47,301 nt of DNA from Caldilineaceae bacterium (GCA_026705565.1 JAPPAJ010000322.1:1-47301), one strand, 5' to 3'; positions 1 to 8,587 are shown, counted from the stretch's first letter. Made by a program: numbers and translations. The notes: generated from the letters alone by a model not told the origin.

Positions 1-217
1 CTGTTCGACGAGGTGGTGTGGGCGGCCGACGAGGAGGGGCTGCTGTCGGACGAGCACTTCAGTGTGGACGGGACCTTGATCGAGGCCGCCGCCCGATTCC
101 ATCCTCCGGAAGATCCAGCGATTATGTACTTATATTTCCGGGATACAACACTACAATCTGGTGCGCCTGGCCAAGCTCCTGGACGAACCGGAGGCGGCCG
201 CCGGGCCGTCCGGATGA
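1..217 (+). pseudogene. Transposase remnant (IS1182/IS5-like DDE), internally deleted
   Basis: Frame 1 from base 1 reads a conserved stretch of this transposase class, with the core GLLSDEHFSVDGTLIEA, up to about base 93. It then loses similarity. A second frame from base 152 reads YNLVRLAKLLDEPEAAAGPSG and a stop at 215-217, which looks like the usual C-terminus of the same transposases. The catalytic middle is gone and the two ends are joined out of frame, so this cannot encode a working enzyme. The window edge cuts the 5' part. Family assignment is from remembered motif similarity; the choice between IS1182 and IS5 subgroups is uncertain. Confidence 0.65.
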
Positions 218-354
218 ACCCACAACGGTTCTGCGCGCCCACCAGGGATGCCAGGGGGTTTGCGGGGCCCCCGAAACCCGCACCTTGGGACCGCAACGGC
301 GCTTCCAGGGCCCTTCGGACTGCCTACACTTCGCTTCCGCACGCCTTTGGCGTT

Positions 355-389
355 GCCGAGGGCATCCCAAACCTATTCTTCAGCAGCCT
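355..389. repeat. 35-bp inverted repeat, left copy (IS terminal repeat)
   Basis: This 35-bp sequence is the exact reverse complement of 1960-1994. It lies 138 bp after the transposase remnant's stop and ends in CTTCAGCAGCCT. The other copy starts AGGCTGCTGAAG, a form I associate with ends of IS1182-type elements. It is therefore best read as the right end of the remnant IS. The two copies bracket the HEPN gene. Confidence 0.75.
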
Positions 390-391
390 GC

Positions 392-397
392 TATAAT
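392..397 (+). promoter_or_regulatory. Possible -10 box of the HEPN gene
   Basis: A perfect TATAAT begins 3 bases beyond the terminal repeat and 46 bases before the HEPN start codon. The -35 region would fall inside the repeat (about 369-374), where no good TTGACA-like hexamer is visible. If used, this is a promoter partly supplied by the IS end. Confidence 0.35.
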
Positions 398-437
398 ATG
401 CAGTTCGCTGCCCAAATGCATTAGAGTCCTTGGTCCG

Positions 438-1910
438 ATGACAACCTTAGAAAGTCTCGCTCAGGCAATTGACAACGCTTCAGATGCAGGCGACGAGAAG
501 CAACTCCGTCAACTGAGCTTGGAGTGTGAGCAGCGAATAGAAACCGCTGAAGGCGAAGATCGTGTCCATCTTCTTTACTATCGAGCCAATACTTATGCGG
601 GAATCATATCGTCCAGGCAGCATGACGACTCATACAAGTGGGACTGGGAGCAGCTTGATGGCGTTCAAAACATACTGCTACTCCGGCGCGCGATCAAGGA
701 ACCAGCCTTTAAGTCTGTTAATCCGGTTTATCAATGCCAGATACGCACAAACCTCGCCAGCCGTCTAAATGATCTCGGACGGCCATTGGCAGCCAATGAA
801 CAGTGGCTTGAGACACTTGCCACCATACCCCGCTTTGCCAAAGCCCTCGCAGGCCGGGCAAAAGCGATTTCCTTTTACACAAGTTTTCTTTACGACACGG
901 GGCATCAGGCCTGTCTTTTGGATGCCGCCAAGTCAATGTTCGATGATGCACTTCAAGATGGAATATGGGAAAGCGGCGACCGCGCCACCTACGAATCAGA
1001 CCTAACCAAAGAACGCGAGCAGATCGAGGCGTATCTCATCCAGGTTGCTTATGATGGAAGCTTTGACCTAAACCAGTGGTCTCTGGGGAGATCCAAAGCA
1101 GAGCGTAGCTATCGGCATTGGTGCCTAAGCCAGCGTCTGTTTATCAATCCACTCAATGATATTTATACGGAAAGTATCGCCGCCACAGATGTACTGCATC
1201 TGCCGGACCACACCTACGAGATCGCTGAAACGCCGCGGTTCCCAGCGTATTTCAACCTATTGAAGCAGGAGTATGTCAGCGCCCGATACCGACTCTATCG
1301 GGCAACTCATGAAGACGATCCGGGATTCCTTATGCGCGATGTTCGCATGCTTGACAGCGGCGAAAATCAAGTCTTGGGCCACTATGTTGAAGAACTTCGA
1401 TCAGCGTTTGGTTCTGCCTATGCCATATTCGACAAAATTGGGCTGTTTCTGAACGACTATTATCGGATCGGACTTGATCCAAAGAAGGTTTCCTTTCGGA
1501 GAGTTTGGTTTGAGAAGAAGGATCAGCTTCGTCCGATTTTCCGAGATCACCCCAATTGGTCTTTACGAGGACTGTACTTCCTGTCAAAGGACTTATTCGA
1601 TGAGTCCTTCAGTGACGTCGCTGAACCAGATGCGAACGACCTGGCACAGCTTCGGCACCAGCTCGAACATCGTTTTGTCAGCTTTCAACAGATCCAAAAT
1701 GGAGCAAATACAGAAACACACCGGCTAATGCAAATTGATGACTTTGAGAAAAAAACTCTACGTCTCTTAAGGATGGTCCGAGAAGCGCTGATCTACTTAT
1801 CACTTGCCATGCATCGTGAAGAATTCTTACGGAAGCAGGAGACGAAGGATAAAGGCGGAATTACTGGAGTTTTCGCGCCTTGGCCGATAGAGGCATTCCG
1901 GAGACTTTAG
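438..1910 (+). CDS. LA2681-like HEPN domain protein, predicted RNase
   Basis: A 490-residue protein. The first about 200 residues look helical and repeat-like. The C-terminal part (about 265-460) resembles the LA2681-like HEPN family, with the RX4-6H signature R406-HQLE-H411 and flanking helices. HEPN proteins with this motif are usually metal-independent RNases used in phage defence or toxin systems; a role in this organism is inference. The ATG at 438 is preferred because upstream in-frame sequence belongs to IS debris. The gene stands alone between inverted IS ends, has no antitoxin-like neighbour, and is clearly less GC-rich than the ABC operons, which suggests transfer. Confidence 0.7.
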   Translation: MTTLESLAQAIDNASDAGDEKQLRQLSLECEQRIETAEGEDRVHLLYYRANTYAGIISSRQHDDSYKWDWEQLDGVQNILLLRRAIKEPAFKSVNPVYQCQIRTNLASRLNDLGRPLAANEQWLETLATIPRFAKALAGRAKAISFYTSFLYDTGHQACLLDAAKSMFDDALQDGIWESGDRATYESDLTKEREQIEAYLIQVAYDGSFDLNQWSLGRSKAERSYRHWCLSQRLFINPLNDIYTESIAATDVLHLPDHTYEIAETPRFPAYFNLLKQEYVSARYRLYRATHEDDPGFLMRDVRMLDSGENQVLGHYVEELRSAFGSAYAIFDKIGLFLNDYYRIGLDPKKVSFRRVWFEKKDQLRPIFRDHPNWSLRGLYFLSKDLFDESFSDVAEPDANDLAQLRHQLEHRFVSFQQIQNGANTETHRLMQIDDFEKKTLRLLRMVREALIYLSLAMHREEFLRKQETKDKGGITGVFAPWPIEAFRRL

Positions 1911-1959
1911 ACGAAACTTCCTTCTCAAAAAACAGACCATTGGTGTCGTCCATACTAGT

Positions 1960-1994
1960 AGGCTGCTGAAGAATAGGTTTGGGATGCCCTCGGC
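1960..1994. repeat. 35-bp inverted repeat, right copy
   Basis: Perfect reverse complement of 355-389; the match stops at both ends (base after 389 is G against A; base before 355 differs). It begins 49 bases after the HEPN stop codon. Sequence beyond it (1995-2203) does not match the sequence inside the left IS, so it is either the opposite end of a similar element or a different element sharing the end. Confidence 0.75.
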
Positions 1995-2065
1995 CACCAC
2001 GCGGGTGCGCGCATCTTTGCGCCAGTCGGCGCAGCCGCGTTCTGCGCTAACCGCGGACCTGGACC

Positions 2066-2213
2066 GTGACCACCCTCTCGGAAGCCCTGGCCGCCGAGGA
2101 GGACATCCTCCTCAAGCCGCGCACTGTGCGCTTCTACCTGAAGCGGATGGGGCCCAGTGGCGACGCACGCACGCCACCGTGCGCCACCTAGGCCATTCCC
2201 GTGCTAACCCTTG
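2066..2213 (+). pseudogene. Possible transposase winged-helix fragment, frameshifted
   Basis: From a GTG at 2066 one frame reads LSEALAAEEDILLKPRTVRF then YLKRMG and stops at 2191. The adjacent frame continues as AQWRRTHATVRHLGHS. Joined, they resemble the winged-helix region of IS630-type transposases, so this may be IS debris behind the right repeat. It overlaps the end of the neighbouring permease gene by 10 bases. Recognition rests on about 50 residues and is weak. Confidence 0.25.
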
Positions 2214-3100
2214 ACCCCGTAGGTCACGATGCCCTGAATGAAGTACTTCTGCGCAAAGAAGAAGAGCAGCAGCACCGGCAGCATCACGAACAGGGACGCC
2301 GCCATCAAGAGGTTCCACCGTTGGATGCCGTAGCCGCCGTATCCTTGGAGGATCCGCAGGCCTAGGGACAGCGTGTAGTTGGAGACGCTGTTTAGGTAAA
2401 TCAGCGGGCCGATGAAATCGTTCCAGTGCGCCAGGAACGAGAAAATGGCCGCGGTGGCCAGAGCTGGACCCGATAGGGGCAGGATAATGCGGGCGTAGAG
2501 CCACAGGGTGCCGCAGCCATCGATTCTGGCGGCATCGTCCAGTTCCAGCGGGATGGTCATCATGAATTGGCGAAACAGGAAGATGTAGAAGGCTCCTCCG
2601 CCCAGATAGAAGGGAACAATCAGGGGCAGGAACGAGTCAATCCAGCCCAGGACCTTCATCAGCACGAACACCGGCACCAGCGTCACCTGGTAGGGCAGCA
2701 TCATGGTGGCCAGCACGACCAGAAACAGATAGTCCCGGCCCCACCAGCGGAGGCGGGCAAAGCTGAATCCCACCAGACTGGCCGACAGCAACTGGCCAAA
2801 CACGGCCGTTGCCGTGATTACGATCGTGTTCTTGAAGAAGATGCCGAACGGAGCGTAGTCCTGTGTGAATGCCTCGACGAAATTGCCCCACAGTACCGGC
2901 TGCGGTATCCACTCCGGGGGAAACTTCATGACATCCCCAGCCTCCTTTAACGCCGTGGAAACCATCCACACAAACGGCACAAGGAAAAGGAAGGCGCCCA
3001 GGGACAACACCATGTACAGGCTTGTCCGGGCCAACAACCGGCCCGCCCTGATCCTGAAGTCCACCTGATGCCTGGCGGCTGTACCGACCCCTGTGACCAT
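2204..3100 (-). CDS. Carbohydrate ABC transporter permease, MalG type (operon A)
   Basis: A 298-residue inner-membrane permease of the CUT1 group with about six hydrophobic segments. The ATPase-docking EAA loop is present as LDDAARIDGCG followed by IILPL, and the C-terminus ends YFIQGIVTYGVKG as is usual for MalG/UgpE types. It is last in operon A (binding protein, MalF type, MalG type), 6 bases after the MalF-type stop. The substrate cannot be read from the sequence. No ATPase gene is present in the operon. Confidence 0.9.
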   Translation of the reverse strand: MVTGVGTAARHQVDFRIRAGRLLARTSLYMVLSLGAFLFLVPFVWMVSTALKEAGDVMKFPPEWIPQPVLWGNFVEAFTQDYAPFGIFFKNTIVITATAVFGQLLSASLVGFSFARLRWWGRDYLFLVVLATMMLPYQVTLVPVFVLMKVLGWIDSFLPLIVPFYLGGGAFYIFLFRQFMMTIPLELDDAARIDGCGTLWLYARIILPLSGPALATAAIFSFLAHWNDFIGPLIYLNSVSNYTLSLGLRILQGYGGYGIQRWNLLMAASLFVMLPVLLLFFFAQKYFIQGIVTYGVKG

Positions 3101-3106
3101 GCCGGG

Positions 3107-4015
3107 CTACCTGCCTTTGATCTCGCCCTCGTAGAAGACCCACAGGGACGAGGAACGAATGACAAAGAGGGTCGCGATCAGGATGTACGCAAAGAGGACC
3201 CAGGCCAAAGCAGAGGCATAGCCCATCTTCAGCCATTGAAACGCATTGTTGTACAGGTGCAGCATGAAGAAATGGGTTGACTGCTTGGGCCCGCCGGCGG
3301 TCATGATGAAAGCCTGCGTGAAGGTCTGCAGCGCCGCAATCAGCCCGATGATCAGGTTGAACAGGATCACGGGCGAGACCATGGGCACCGTGACGTGCCA
3401 GAAGCGCTGCACGGCATTGGAGCCGTCGATTTCGGCCGCCTCGTACAGGGCCTGGGGCACGCCCTGCAGCCCGGCGATGAAGATGACCATGCTGCCGCCC
3501 ACGCCCCACAAGCTCATGATGATCAGGGCCGGCAGGGCCCAGGTGGGGCTGAGCAGCCAGCTGGGGCCATCTATGCCCACCAGACCGAGCAGCCAATTGG
3601 CCAGGCCGAAGTCCGAATTGAAGATCCATTGCCACAGCAGGGCCACGGCCACCCCGGACACCACCGAGGGCAAAAAGTAAACCGTGCGCCACAGGGCGAT
3701 GTAGCGAATCTTCTGGTTGAGCATCAAGGCCATCAGGAACCCCATTACCAGGTGCAAGGGGACCGCCACGATGGCGTACAGAGTCGTGACGCGTAACGAG
3801 TTGAAGAAGAACTTGTCCTCCTGCAACATGAATCGGTAGTTGTCCAGCCCCACCCAAACCGGCGGCCGGATCAACGGATACTCCGTCAGACTGTAGTAAA
3901 TGGACCAGATCATGGGGCCCAGCGTGAAGACCAGGAATCCCAGGATCCAGGGAGAGGCGCACAGCCATCCGGCGGCATGCGGCCGGATTCGACGCCACAA
4001 CTTGCCCTTGTGCAT
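3107..4015 (-). CDS. Carbohydrate ABC transporter permease, MalF type (operon A)
   Basis: About 302 residues from the ATG at 4015; an in-frame TTG at 4024 is an alternative start, and neither has a clear ribosome site. Six hydrophobic segments follow a basic N-terminus, with LCASPWILGFLVFTLGPMIW as the first. The EAA loop reads YEAAEIDGSNAVQRFWHVTV. It pairs with the MalG-type protein to form the membrane channel of a CUT1 sugar importer. A 199-base gap holding stem-loops separates it from the binding-protein gene, a common way to lower permease expression relative to the binding protein. Confidence 0.9.
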   Translation of the reverse strand: MHKGKLWRRIRPHAAGWLCASPWILGFLVFTLGPMIWSIYYSLTEYPLIRPPVWVGLDNYRFMLQEDKFFFNSLRVTTLYAIVAVPLHLVMGFLMALMLNQKIRYIALWRTVYFLPSVVSGVAVALLWQWIFNSDFGLANWLLGLVGIDGPSWLLSPTWALPALIIMSLWGVGGSMVIFIAGLQGVPQALYEAAEIDGSNAVQRFWHVTVPMVSPVILFNLIIGLIAALQTFTQAFIMTAGGPKQSTHFFMLHLYNNAFQWLKMGYASALAWVLFAYILIATLFVIRSSSLWVFYEGEIKGR

Positions 4016-4104
4016 ACGCGTCAAGTTTCGGGCAGTACGGGCCTCATCGCCCGGTTCCCGGTTCGTCTACCCGGGTGCCATCGGAGCAGTTTGAGGCGGG
4101 TCTG

Positions 4105-4140
4105 GCAGGCAAACAGGCCCATGCTGCCTGCGGTCGCAGG
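4105..4140 (-). other. Overlapping stem-loops between binding-protein and permease genes (operon A)
   Basis: A 7-bp perfect stem pairs 4105-4111 with 4125-4131. A second 6-bp stem pairs 4127-4132 with 4135-4140 (CCTGCG-GT-CGCAGG) and shares bases with the first, so the two exclude one another. They lie in the transcribed gap after the binding-protein stop. Likely roles are mRNA 3'-end protection or partial termination. Confidence 0.45.
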
Positions 4141-4214
4141 GAGCGCCCGGCCAAGCCGGCCGCACGCGTTCCCCGCGACCTTGTTTCATCATGACAAACA
4201 ACCGGGACGGGGGC

Positions 4215-5525
4215 TCAGAACAGGGAGTTGACGCTCTCCGCCATGTTGGCGAGCCCTTCCTCCACGCTCACGCGTCCCTCGAAGATCTCGGTTTGCCACT
4301 CGGTTGTGGGCTGCATCATCTCGCCCCACGTGACCACGTCGTGGGTGGGCAGGGCCGTAGTCCACTCCTGCATCTCGAAAGCGGCCCCGCGGTTGGCCGG
4401 CCCCAGTGCCGGGTCGTAGTACAGCTCCGCCGAGTCGTGGCGTACCGGAGCCAGCACATTGGCGCGGGCCAGCTTGTCCTGCGAGTCCTTGGACAGCAGG
4501 TGCGTCATCAGGTTCCAGGAAGGACCCTCGGCCGGGGTGTTGTTGTTGATGACGACCCCGACGATGTTGGTGGTCCCGCCGCGTTCGCCCGTCTGCGGGG
4601 AGAACGGCAAGAGGGTGATGTTGTAGGTGAAGTCCTTCAACTGCTCGTTGAGGAAGGACATTTCCCAGTTGCCCGATGGATACAGGGCAATCCTGCCGGT
4701 CTGGAACAGGCTGTTGGCCCTTTCGGCCTGCAGGGCTTCCGGACTGGGGGAGATGCCGTCCTCGCGCCGCAGGTTCACCAAGTAGTTCCAGGCCTCGATG
4801 GATTCGGGGGAATCGATGATGCATTCCGAATTGTCGTCGTTCAGGAAGTCCCCGCCGTTCGCGCGCACGAAGTTCAGCCAGCCCGTTTCGATGCCGGCCG
4901 TGGAGTAGAGGCCCCACATCCCGACATTGTCGCCGTCCTGTTCATGCAGGGCCAGGCCGTATTCGCGGAAGCGGTTCCAGTCCATTTCATCTTCGATGTC
5001 CGCCGGCAGCGCCAAGCCCTTGCTGTCGATGTAGTCCTCGTTGTAGTAGAGGACGATGGACGTGTACATGTAGGGCATGCCGAACTGCTGGCCCTTGTAG
5101 TTGTAGAAATCAACGGCTCCCTGCCAGGAGTTGGCGATATTGTCCTGCATGGCGTCGTCGGCGGCTGCCAGTTCGGTCATGTCGTACAGCACGCCCCGGT
5201 GCGCCCAGGACCAGTAGTTGACATTGTTCATGAAGAACAGATCGGGACCGGCACCCCCGGCGATCGATGTCTGGACCTTGGTCCAGTAGTCCGACGGGGC
5301 TTCCACGGAGACCGTGACGTTGGGATGCGCCTCCATGAAGGTATCGCCCATCTCGATCAGGGAAGGCACGGGGCTGGGCCACCAAACCCACACACTCAGT
5401 TCGGCGGACTCGGCGGCACCGTCGCCCGTTCCGGCCGTCGGCATCTCGCACGCGGCCAGGATTCCGAGCGCACCCAAGCCGACGCCGGTTCTGAGGAAAT
5501 CACGACGCGACAGAGAAGACTTCAT
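4215..5525 (-). CDS. ABC sugar-binding lipoprotein, Tat type (operon A)
   Basis: A 436-residue extracellular solute-binding protein (SBP_bac_1-like). The start ATG at 5525 follows GGAGG with 8-base spacing, and longer upstream starts are rejected for that reason. The N-terminus has the twin-arginine motif SRRDFL and a lipobox LAAC, with Cys26 as the lipidated residue. The mature part has a typical CUT1 binding-protein texture (VWVWWPSPVPSL, GGAGPDLFFMN, ALYPSGNWEM). It is first in the operon and should deliver an unknown sugar or glycoside to the two permeases. Confidence 0.88.
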   Translation of the reverse strand: MKSSLSRRDFLRTGVGLGALGILAACEMPTAGTGDGAAESAELSVWVWWPSPVPSLIEMGDTFMEAHPNVTVSVEAPSDYWTKVQTSIAGGAGPDLFFMNNVNYWSWAHRGVLYDMTELAAADDAMQDNIANSWQGAVDFYNYKGQQFGMPYMYTSIVLYYNEDYIDSKGLALPADIEDEMDWNRFREYGLALHEQDGDNVGMWGLYSTAGIETGWLNFVRANGGDFLNDDNSECIIDSPESIEAWNYLVNLRREDGISPSPEALQAERANSLFQTGRIALYPSGNWEMSFLNEQLKDFTYNITLLPFSPQTGERGGTTNIVGVVINNNTPAEGPSWNLMTHLLSKDSQDKLARANVLAPVRHDSAELYYDPALGPANRGAAFEMQEWTTALPTHDVVTWGEMMQPTTEWQTEIFEGRVSVEEGLANMAESVNSLF

Positions 5526-5571
5526 GATGTTCGCCTCCAGTTTGAAACGCCTTACTGGCTGAATTAAAGTG

Positions 5572-5600
5572 ACCGTAGCAGTATTGCGCCTTGCTGTCAA
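5572..5600 (-). promoter_or_regulatory. Predicted sigma-70-type promoter of operon A
   Basis: On the minus strand TTGACA (5595-5600) is followed after exactly 17 bases by TACGGT (5572-5577), 46 bases upstream of the start codon. The -35 box is perfect; the -10 box matches at three of six positions. Confidence 0.45.
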
Positions 5601-6068
5601 TTGAAGAAATTGGAGGGACCTGTTTTAGGTTGTCGGAAATAGAAGGATTAATGTTATGAATTTTATCACGTGGAATCGGATGTTTTGTTTGATGTTTCGG
5701 TCTGCCCATACGCGATGCGCCGTCGCCCGGAGTTTTTCGTTTGGCAAACCAACTTCGGGCGGTGCCTCCACTTGCCACCCGGGGGCAATCCAGTCGGCGG
5801 GATTACGGCACCCGGACAGTTCCAGCCCTGCAGGCCTTTCGGGCAGACTTGGACACCCGACCCTACTCGCCCTCGGCCTTCCTGAAGGCTTCTTGCCCCA
5901 CCGTTTCCACGTAACCGAGTTCGGAGCTCCGTCAGCCCCTGGCAGAAGTTCGACCGGGATGGCCAAAGTTCCCAACAGTATTCGGTACCGGAAAAGATCG
6001 GTTCCGTGCACGGCTGGACCAGCCTGACACCATGTGTCACCAGCCCACAAAGAGCGCGTTTGTGCTGA
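5601..6068. other. Divergent intergenic region between operons A and B
   Basis: About 470 bases without a supported gene. Its first part (5610-5700) is AT-rich relative to the surroundings and probably holds regulatory sites for one or both operons. I see no clear LacI-type palindrome and no coding pattern on either strand; the open frames here lack protein-like texture. Confidence 0.5.
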
Positions 6069-6098
6069 TTCAGAGGGATTCGCCGCTGGGGATACAAT
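6069..6098 (+). promoter_or_regulatory. Possible promoter of operon B
   Basis: TACAAT at 6093-6098, with TTCAGA (6069-6074) 18 bases upstream as a weak -35. It lies 75 bases before the binding-protein start. A 6-bp stem (CACCCG at 6115-6120 with CGGGTG at 6135-6140) would be in the 5' untranslated region. Confidence 0.35.
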
Positions 6099-6173
6099 CG
6101 ACATGCATTCGATTCACCCGTGCCCTTGCCGACGCGGGTGGAACCATCCCGGACACTTAAGCGGAGTACCACC

Positions 6174-7595
6174 ATGAACGCCAGACAGTTAAGCCGACGA
6201 AAGTTCTTGATGTGGTCCGGTGCGATCGGCAGTGCGACGCTGCTGGCAGCCTGCACCCCACCCGCAGCGGAAGTTGGCCAACCGGCCGCGGCTGAGGGTG
6301 ATGGGGCGGATGCACCCGCAGCAGAGCCTGTCACGATAGTCGCCAAAGCCTGGCCCGGGAGTCCCTTTGAAACCGAATCAATTCTGGCTGCCATCGACGA
6401 ATTCGGGGAGGCGTATCCCCACTACACCATCGACTGGCAAACCGAACCACAGGCCTATGGGCAGAAGGTGTTGACGCAGATTGCCGCGGGCACGCCCCCG
6501 GATACGATGTACGCGGGTTCGGGCGATTTCTTCAGCTGGGTCATCCAGGGCGTTCTGCTGGACATCACCCCGTACGTCATGGACCACGCCGGATTCAGCA
6601 ATCCCGAATACTGGACCCATTACGAAGAGGAACTCAAACGTTGCACGTGGGAAGGCCAATGGTACGGCCTCGGTTCCTGCTGGGTTTGTCCCCATCTGTA
6701 TACCAATTTGGATGTGTTTGAAGCTGCCGGGATCGATCCGCCAAGCAACAATCCCGAAGAGGCTTGGACTTGGGATGAGTTCTTGACGGTAGCCAAGGCC
6801 TTGACCCTTGACTCGAACGGCCGGCATCCGGACGACGCCGGTTTCGACGCCGACAACATCGAGCAACACGGGGTCCAGTGGCCCACCTGGTTCATTCCGC
6901 TGCACGCGGCCATCGGCTCCAATGGCGGGCGGTACACGGCACCGGCGCCCGATGGCAGCTTCCAGTTCGATTCCCCCGAAACCATGCAGGCAGTCCAGAT
7001 GGTGGCGGATTTGGTCAATGTCCACCATGTGGCCCCGCACGGTGCCTTCTTCTCTGAGATCGGCATGAACAACCTGGAGGCCTTGGGTTCCGGCAGGCTA
7101 GCCATGATCGCGGACGGTTCCTGGAACCTGCTGCGCATCCAGCCCCTGGAGTTCAACTATGGCACCGGCGTGCTGCCGTACATGCAAACCCGGTACACGG
7201 ACATCCAGGCCCACAACCAGGTCATGGCGGCGGGAGGCAAGCAACCCGATGCCACTTGGGAGTTTGTGGCCTTCCTGTCCGGCGACTTCTATCAGAAGAC
7301 CATGTGCCAAGGCGGACTGTGGTTGCCGACCCACACCAGCCTGGCCACGCCGGAGGGGGTTGCCTCCTGGCTCAACGCCGATGTCCATCCCGAAGGCTAC
7401 GAAATGATTGCCCTCGACTATGTCAACCAGTATGGACACACGATGTACATGGGGCCGGGGTTCTGGGAAGCCAACGGCATTGTCTCCAGTGCCCTGGACA
7501 CCGTCTGGATTGGCGAGGCCCAGGCCGTCGATGCCCTGCCCGCGGCAGTGGAGGAAGCGAACCAGGTGATCGAAGACTGGCGCAACCGGTCGTAG
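6174..7595 (+). CDS. ABC sugar-binding lipoprotein, Tat type (operon B)
   Basis: A 473-residue solute-binding protein. The ATG at 6174 is chosen because the signal sequence begins there: MNARQLSRRKFLMWSG has the twin-arginine motif, and the lipobox LLAAC puts the lipidated cysteine at 27. GGAG lies 8 bases upstream. The mature part carries typical family segments such as IAAGTPPDTMYAGSGD and an aromatic-rich C-terminal half. It heads the plus-strand CUT1 operon with MalF-type and MalG-type permeases; the substrate is unknown. Confidence 0.88.
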   Translation: MNARQLSRRKFLMWSGAIGSATLLAACTPPAAEVGQPAAAEGDGADAPAAEPVTIVAKAWPGSPFETESILAAIDEFGEAYPHYTIDWQTEPQAYGQKVLTQIAAGTPPDTMYAGSGDFFSWVIQGVLLDITPYVMDHAGFSNPEYWTHYEEELKRCTWEGQWYGLGSCWVCPHLYTNLDVFEAAGIDPPSNNPEEAWTWDEFLTVAKALTLDSNGRHPDDAGFDADNIEQHGVQWPTWFIPLHAAIGSNGGRYTAPAPDGSFQFDSPETMQAVQMVADLVNVHHVAPHGAFFSEIGMNNLEALGSGRLAMIADGSWNLLRIQPLEFNYGTGVLPYMQTRYTDIQAHNQVMAAGGKQPDATWEFVAFLSGDFYQKTMCQGGLWLPTHTSLATPEGVASWLNADVHPEGYEMIALDYVNQYGHTMYMGPGFWEANGIVSSALDTVWIGEAQAVDALPAAVEEANQVIEDWRNRS

Positions 7596-7600
7596 GACCC

Positions 7601-7617
7601 GGTGGCCCGGGCCCACC
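7601..7617 (+). other. Intercistronic stem-loop (operon B)
   Basis: GGTGG and CCACC flank a CCCGGGC core just after the binding-protein stop (7595) and before the MalF-type start (7654). The core is itself self-complementary. It sits in the same place as the stem-loops in operons A, C and D. Confidence 0.4.
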
Positions 7618-7653
7618 CATCGGAACCCACGGCATTCGCAGCGTTGCCGGTCC

Positions 7654-8577
7654 ATGATGCTCAAGGCCGGCGGATCGCGTCGGGCAGGCCCAGGCCATTC
7701 CTTTAACCGGCGGGAGGCCTTGTGGGGGTTCGTTTTCGTTTCCCCCATACTGCTCGGCACGGTTCTCTGGTTCATTGTGCCCATGCTCGCGGCGGTGTAC
7801 ATCAGCCTGACGGACTGGACACTGCTGCGCCCACCGACTTTGGTCGGCCTTGACAACTTCATCTCGCTGTTTCGGGACCGGCTCGTCGGACAGTCCCTGA
7901 AGGTCACCGTGATTTTCACAGTGGCTGCGGTGCCCCTGAACCTGCTCGTCGCCTTTGCCACGGCCCTGCTGCTGAACTTCAGCCGCTCCCGGACGATGTA
8001 TGTCATCCGCGTCCTGTACTACCTGCCCGCCCTGGTGCCGCCCGTGGCCAATGCCGTGCTCTGGTCCTGGCTGCTCAATTCCGAGTATGGGCTGATCAAC
8101 TGGCTGCTTCGCACGATGGGCCTGCCCAAGGTCCTCTGGCTGCAGGATCCGGACATCGCGTTGTCGGCGCTGATAGTAATGTCCCTGTGGGGCTTCGGCG
8201 CCACCATGATCATCTTCCTGGCCGGGCTGCAGGGCATTCCGCCGGAACTCTACGAGGCGGCCAAGATCGACGGTGCCGGTTCGCGACACCGGCTGTTCCG
8301 CATCACGATTCCCCTAATGACCCCGGTCATCTTCTTCAACTTCGTGATCAACATGATCGCCTCGTTTCAGGTGTTCACCGCCGGGTATCTCATCACTGCC
8401 GGCGGCCCCAACAACTCCACCCTCTTCTACGTGCTGCACCTCTACCGCAACGCCTTCGAGTACCTCAAAATGGGTTATGCCTCCGCCATGGCCTGGGTGC
8501 TGTTCTTCATCATTCTGGCCCTGACCCTCGTGGTCTTCCGCTACTTCGGGCGGGACGTGTACTACCTGGGTTCGTGA
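7654..8577 (+). CDS. Carbohydrate ABC transporter permease, MalF type (operon B)
   Basis: A 307-residue permease with about six hydrophobic segments and the EAA loop YEAAKIDGAG followed by RITIPL. The region before the last segment reads FEYLKMGYASAMAWVLFFII, as is standard for the family. The ATG at 7654 is followed directly by another ATG, and no strong ribosome site is visible. It forms the channel with the next gene, 10 bases downstream. Confidence 0.9.
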   Translation: MMLKAGGSRRAGPGHSFNRREALWGFVFVSPILLGTVLWFIVPMLAAVYISLTDWTLLRPPTLVGLDNFISLFRDRLVGQSLKVTVIFTVAAVPLNLLVAFATALLLNFSRSRTMYVIRVLYYLPALVPPVANAVLWSWLLNSEYGLINWLLRTMGLPKVLWLQDPDIALSALIVMSLWGFGATMIIFLAGLQGIPPELYEAAKIDGAGSRHRLFRITIPLMTPVIFFNFVINMIASFQVFTAGYLITAGGPNNSTLFYVLHLYRNAFEYLKMGYASAMAWVLFFIILALTLVVFRYFGRDVYYLGS

Positions 8578-8587
8578 GAGAGTAGCC

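Noticed and set aside
2637-3998. 453-residue open frame on the minus strand
   Set aside because: Runs in another frame across both operon A permeases; low-complexity text rich in Gly, His and Pro.
4191-5567. 458-residue open frame on the plus strand
   Set aside because: Antisense shadow of the operon A binding-protein gene; no recognisable motif.
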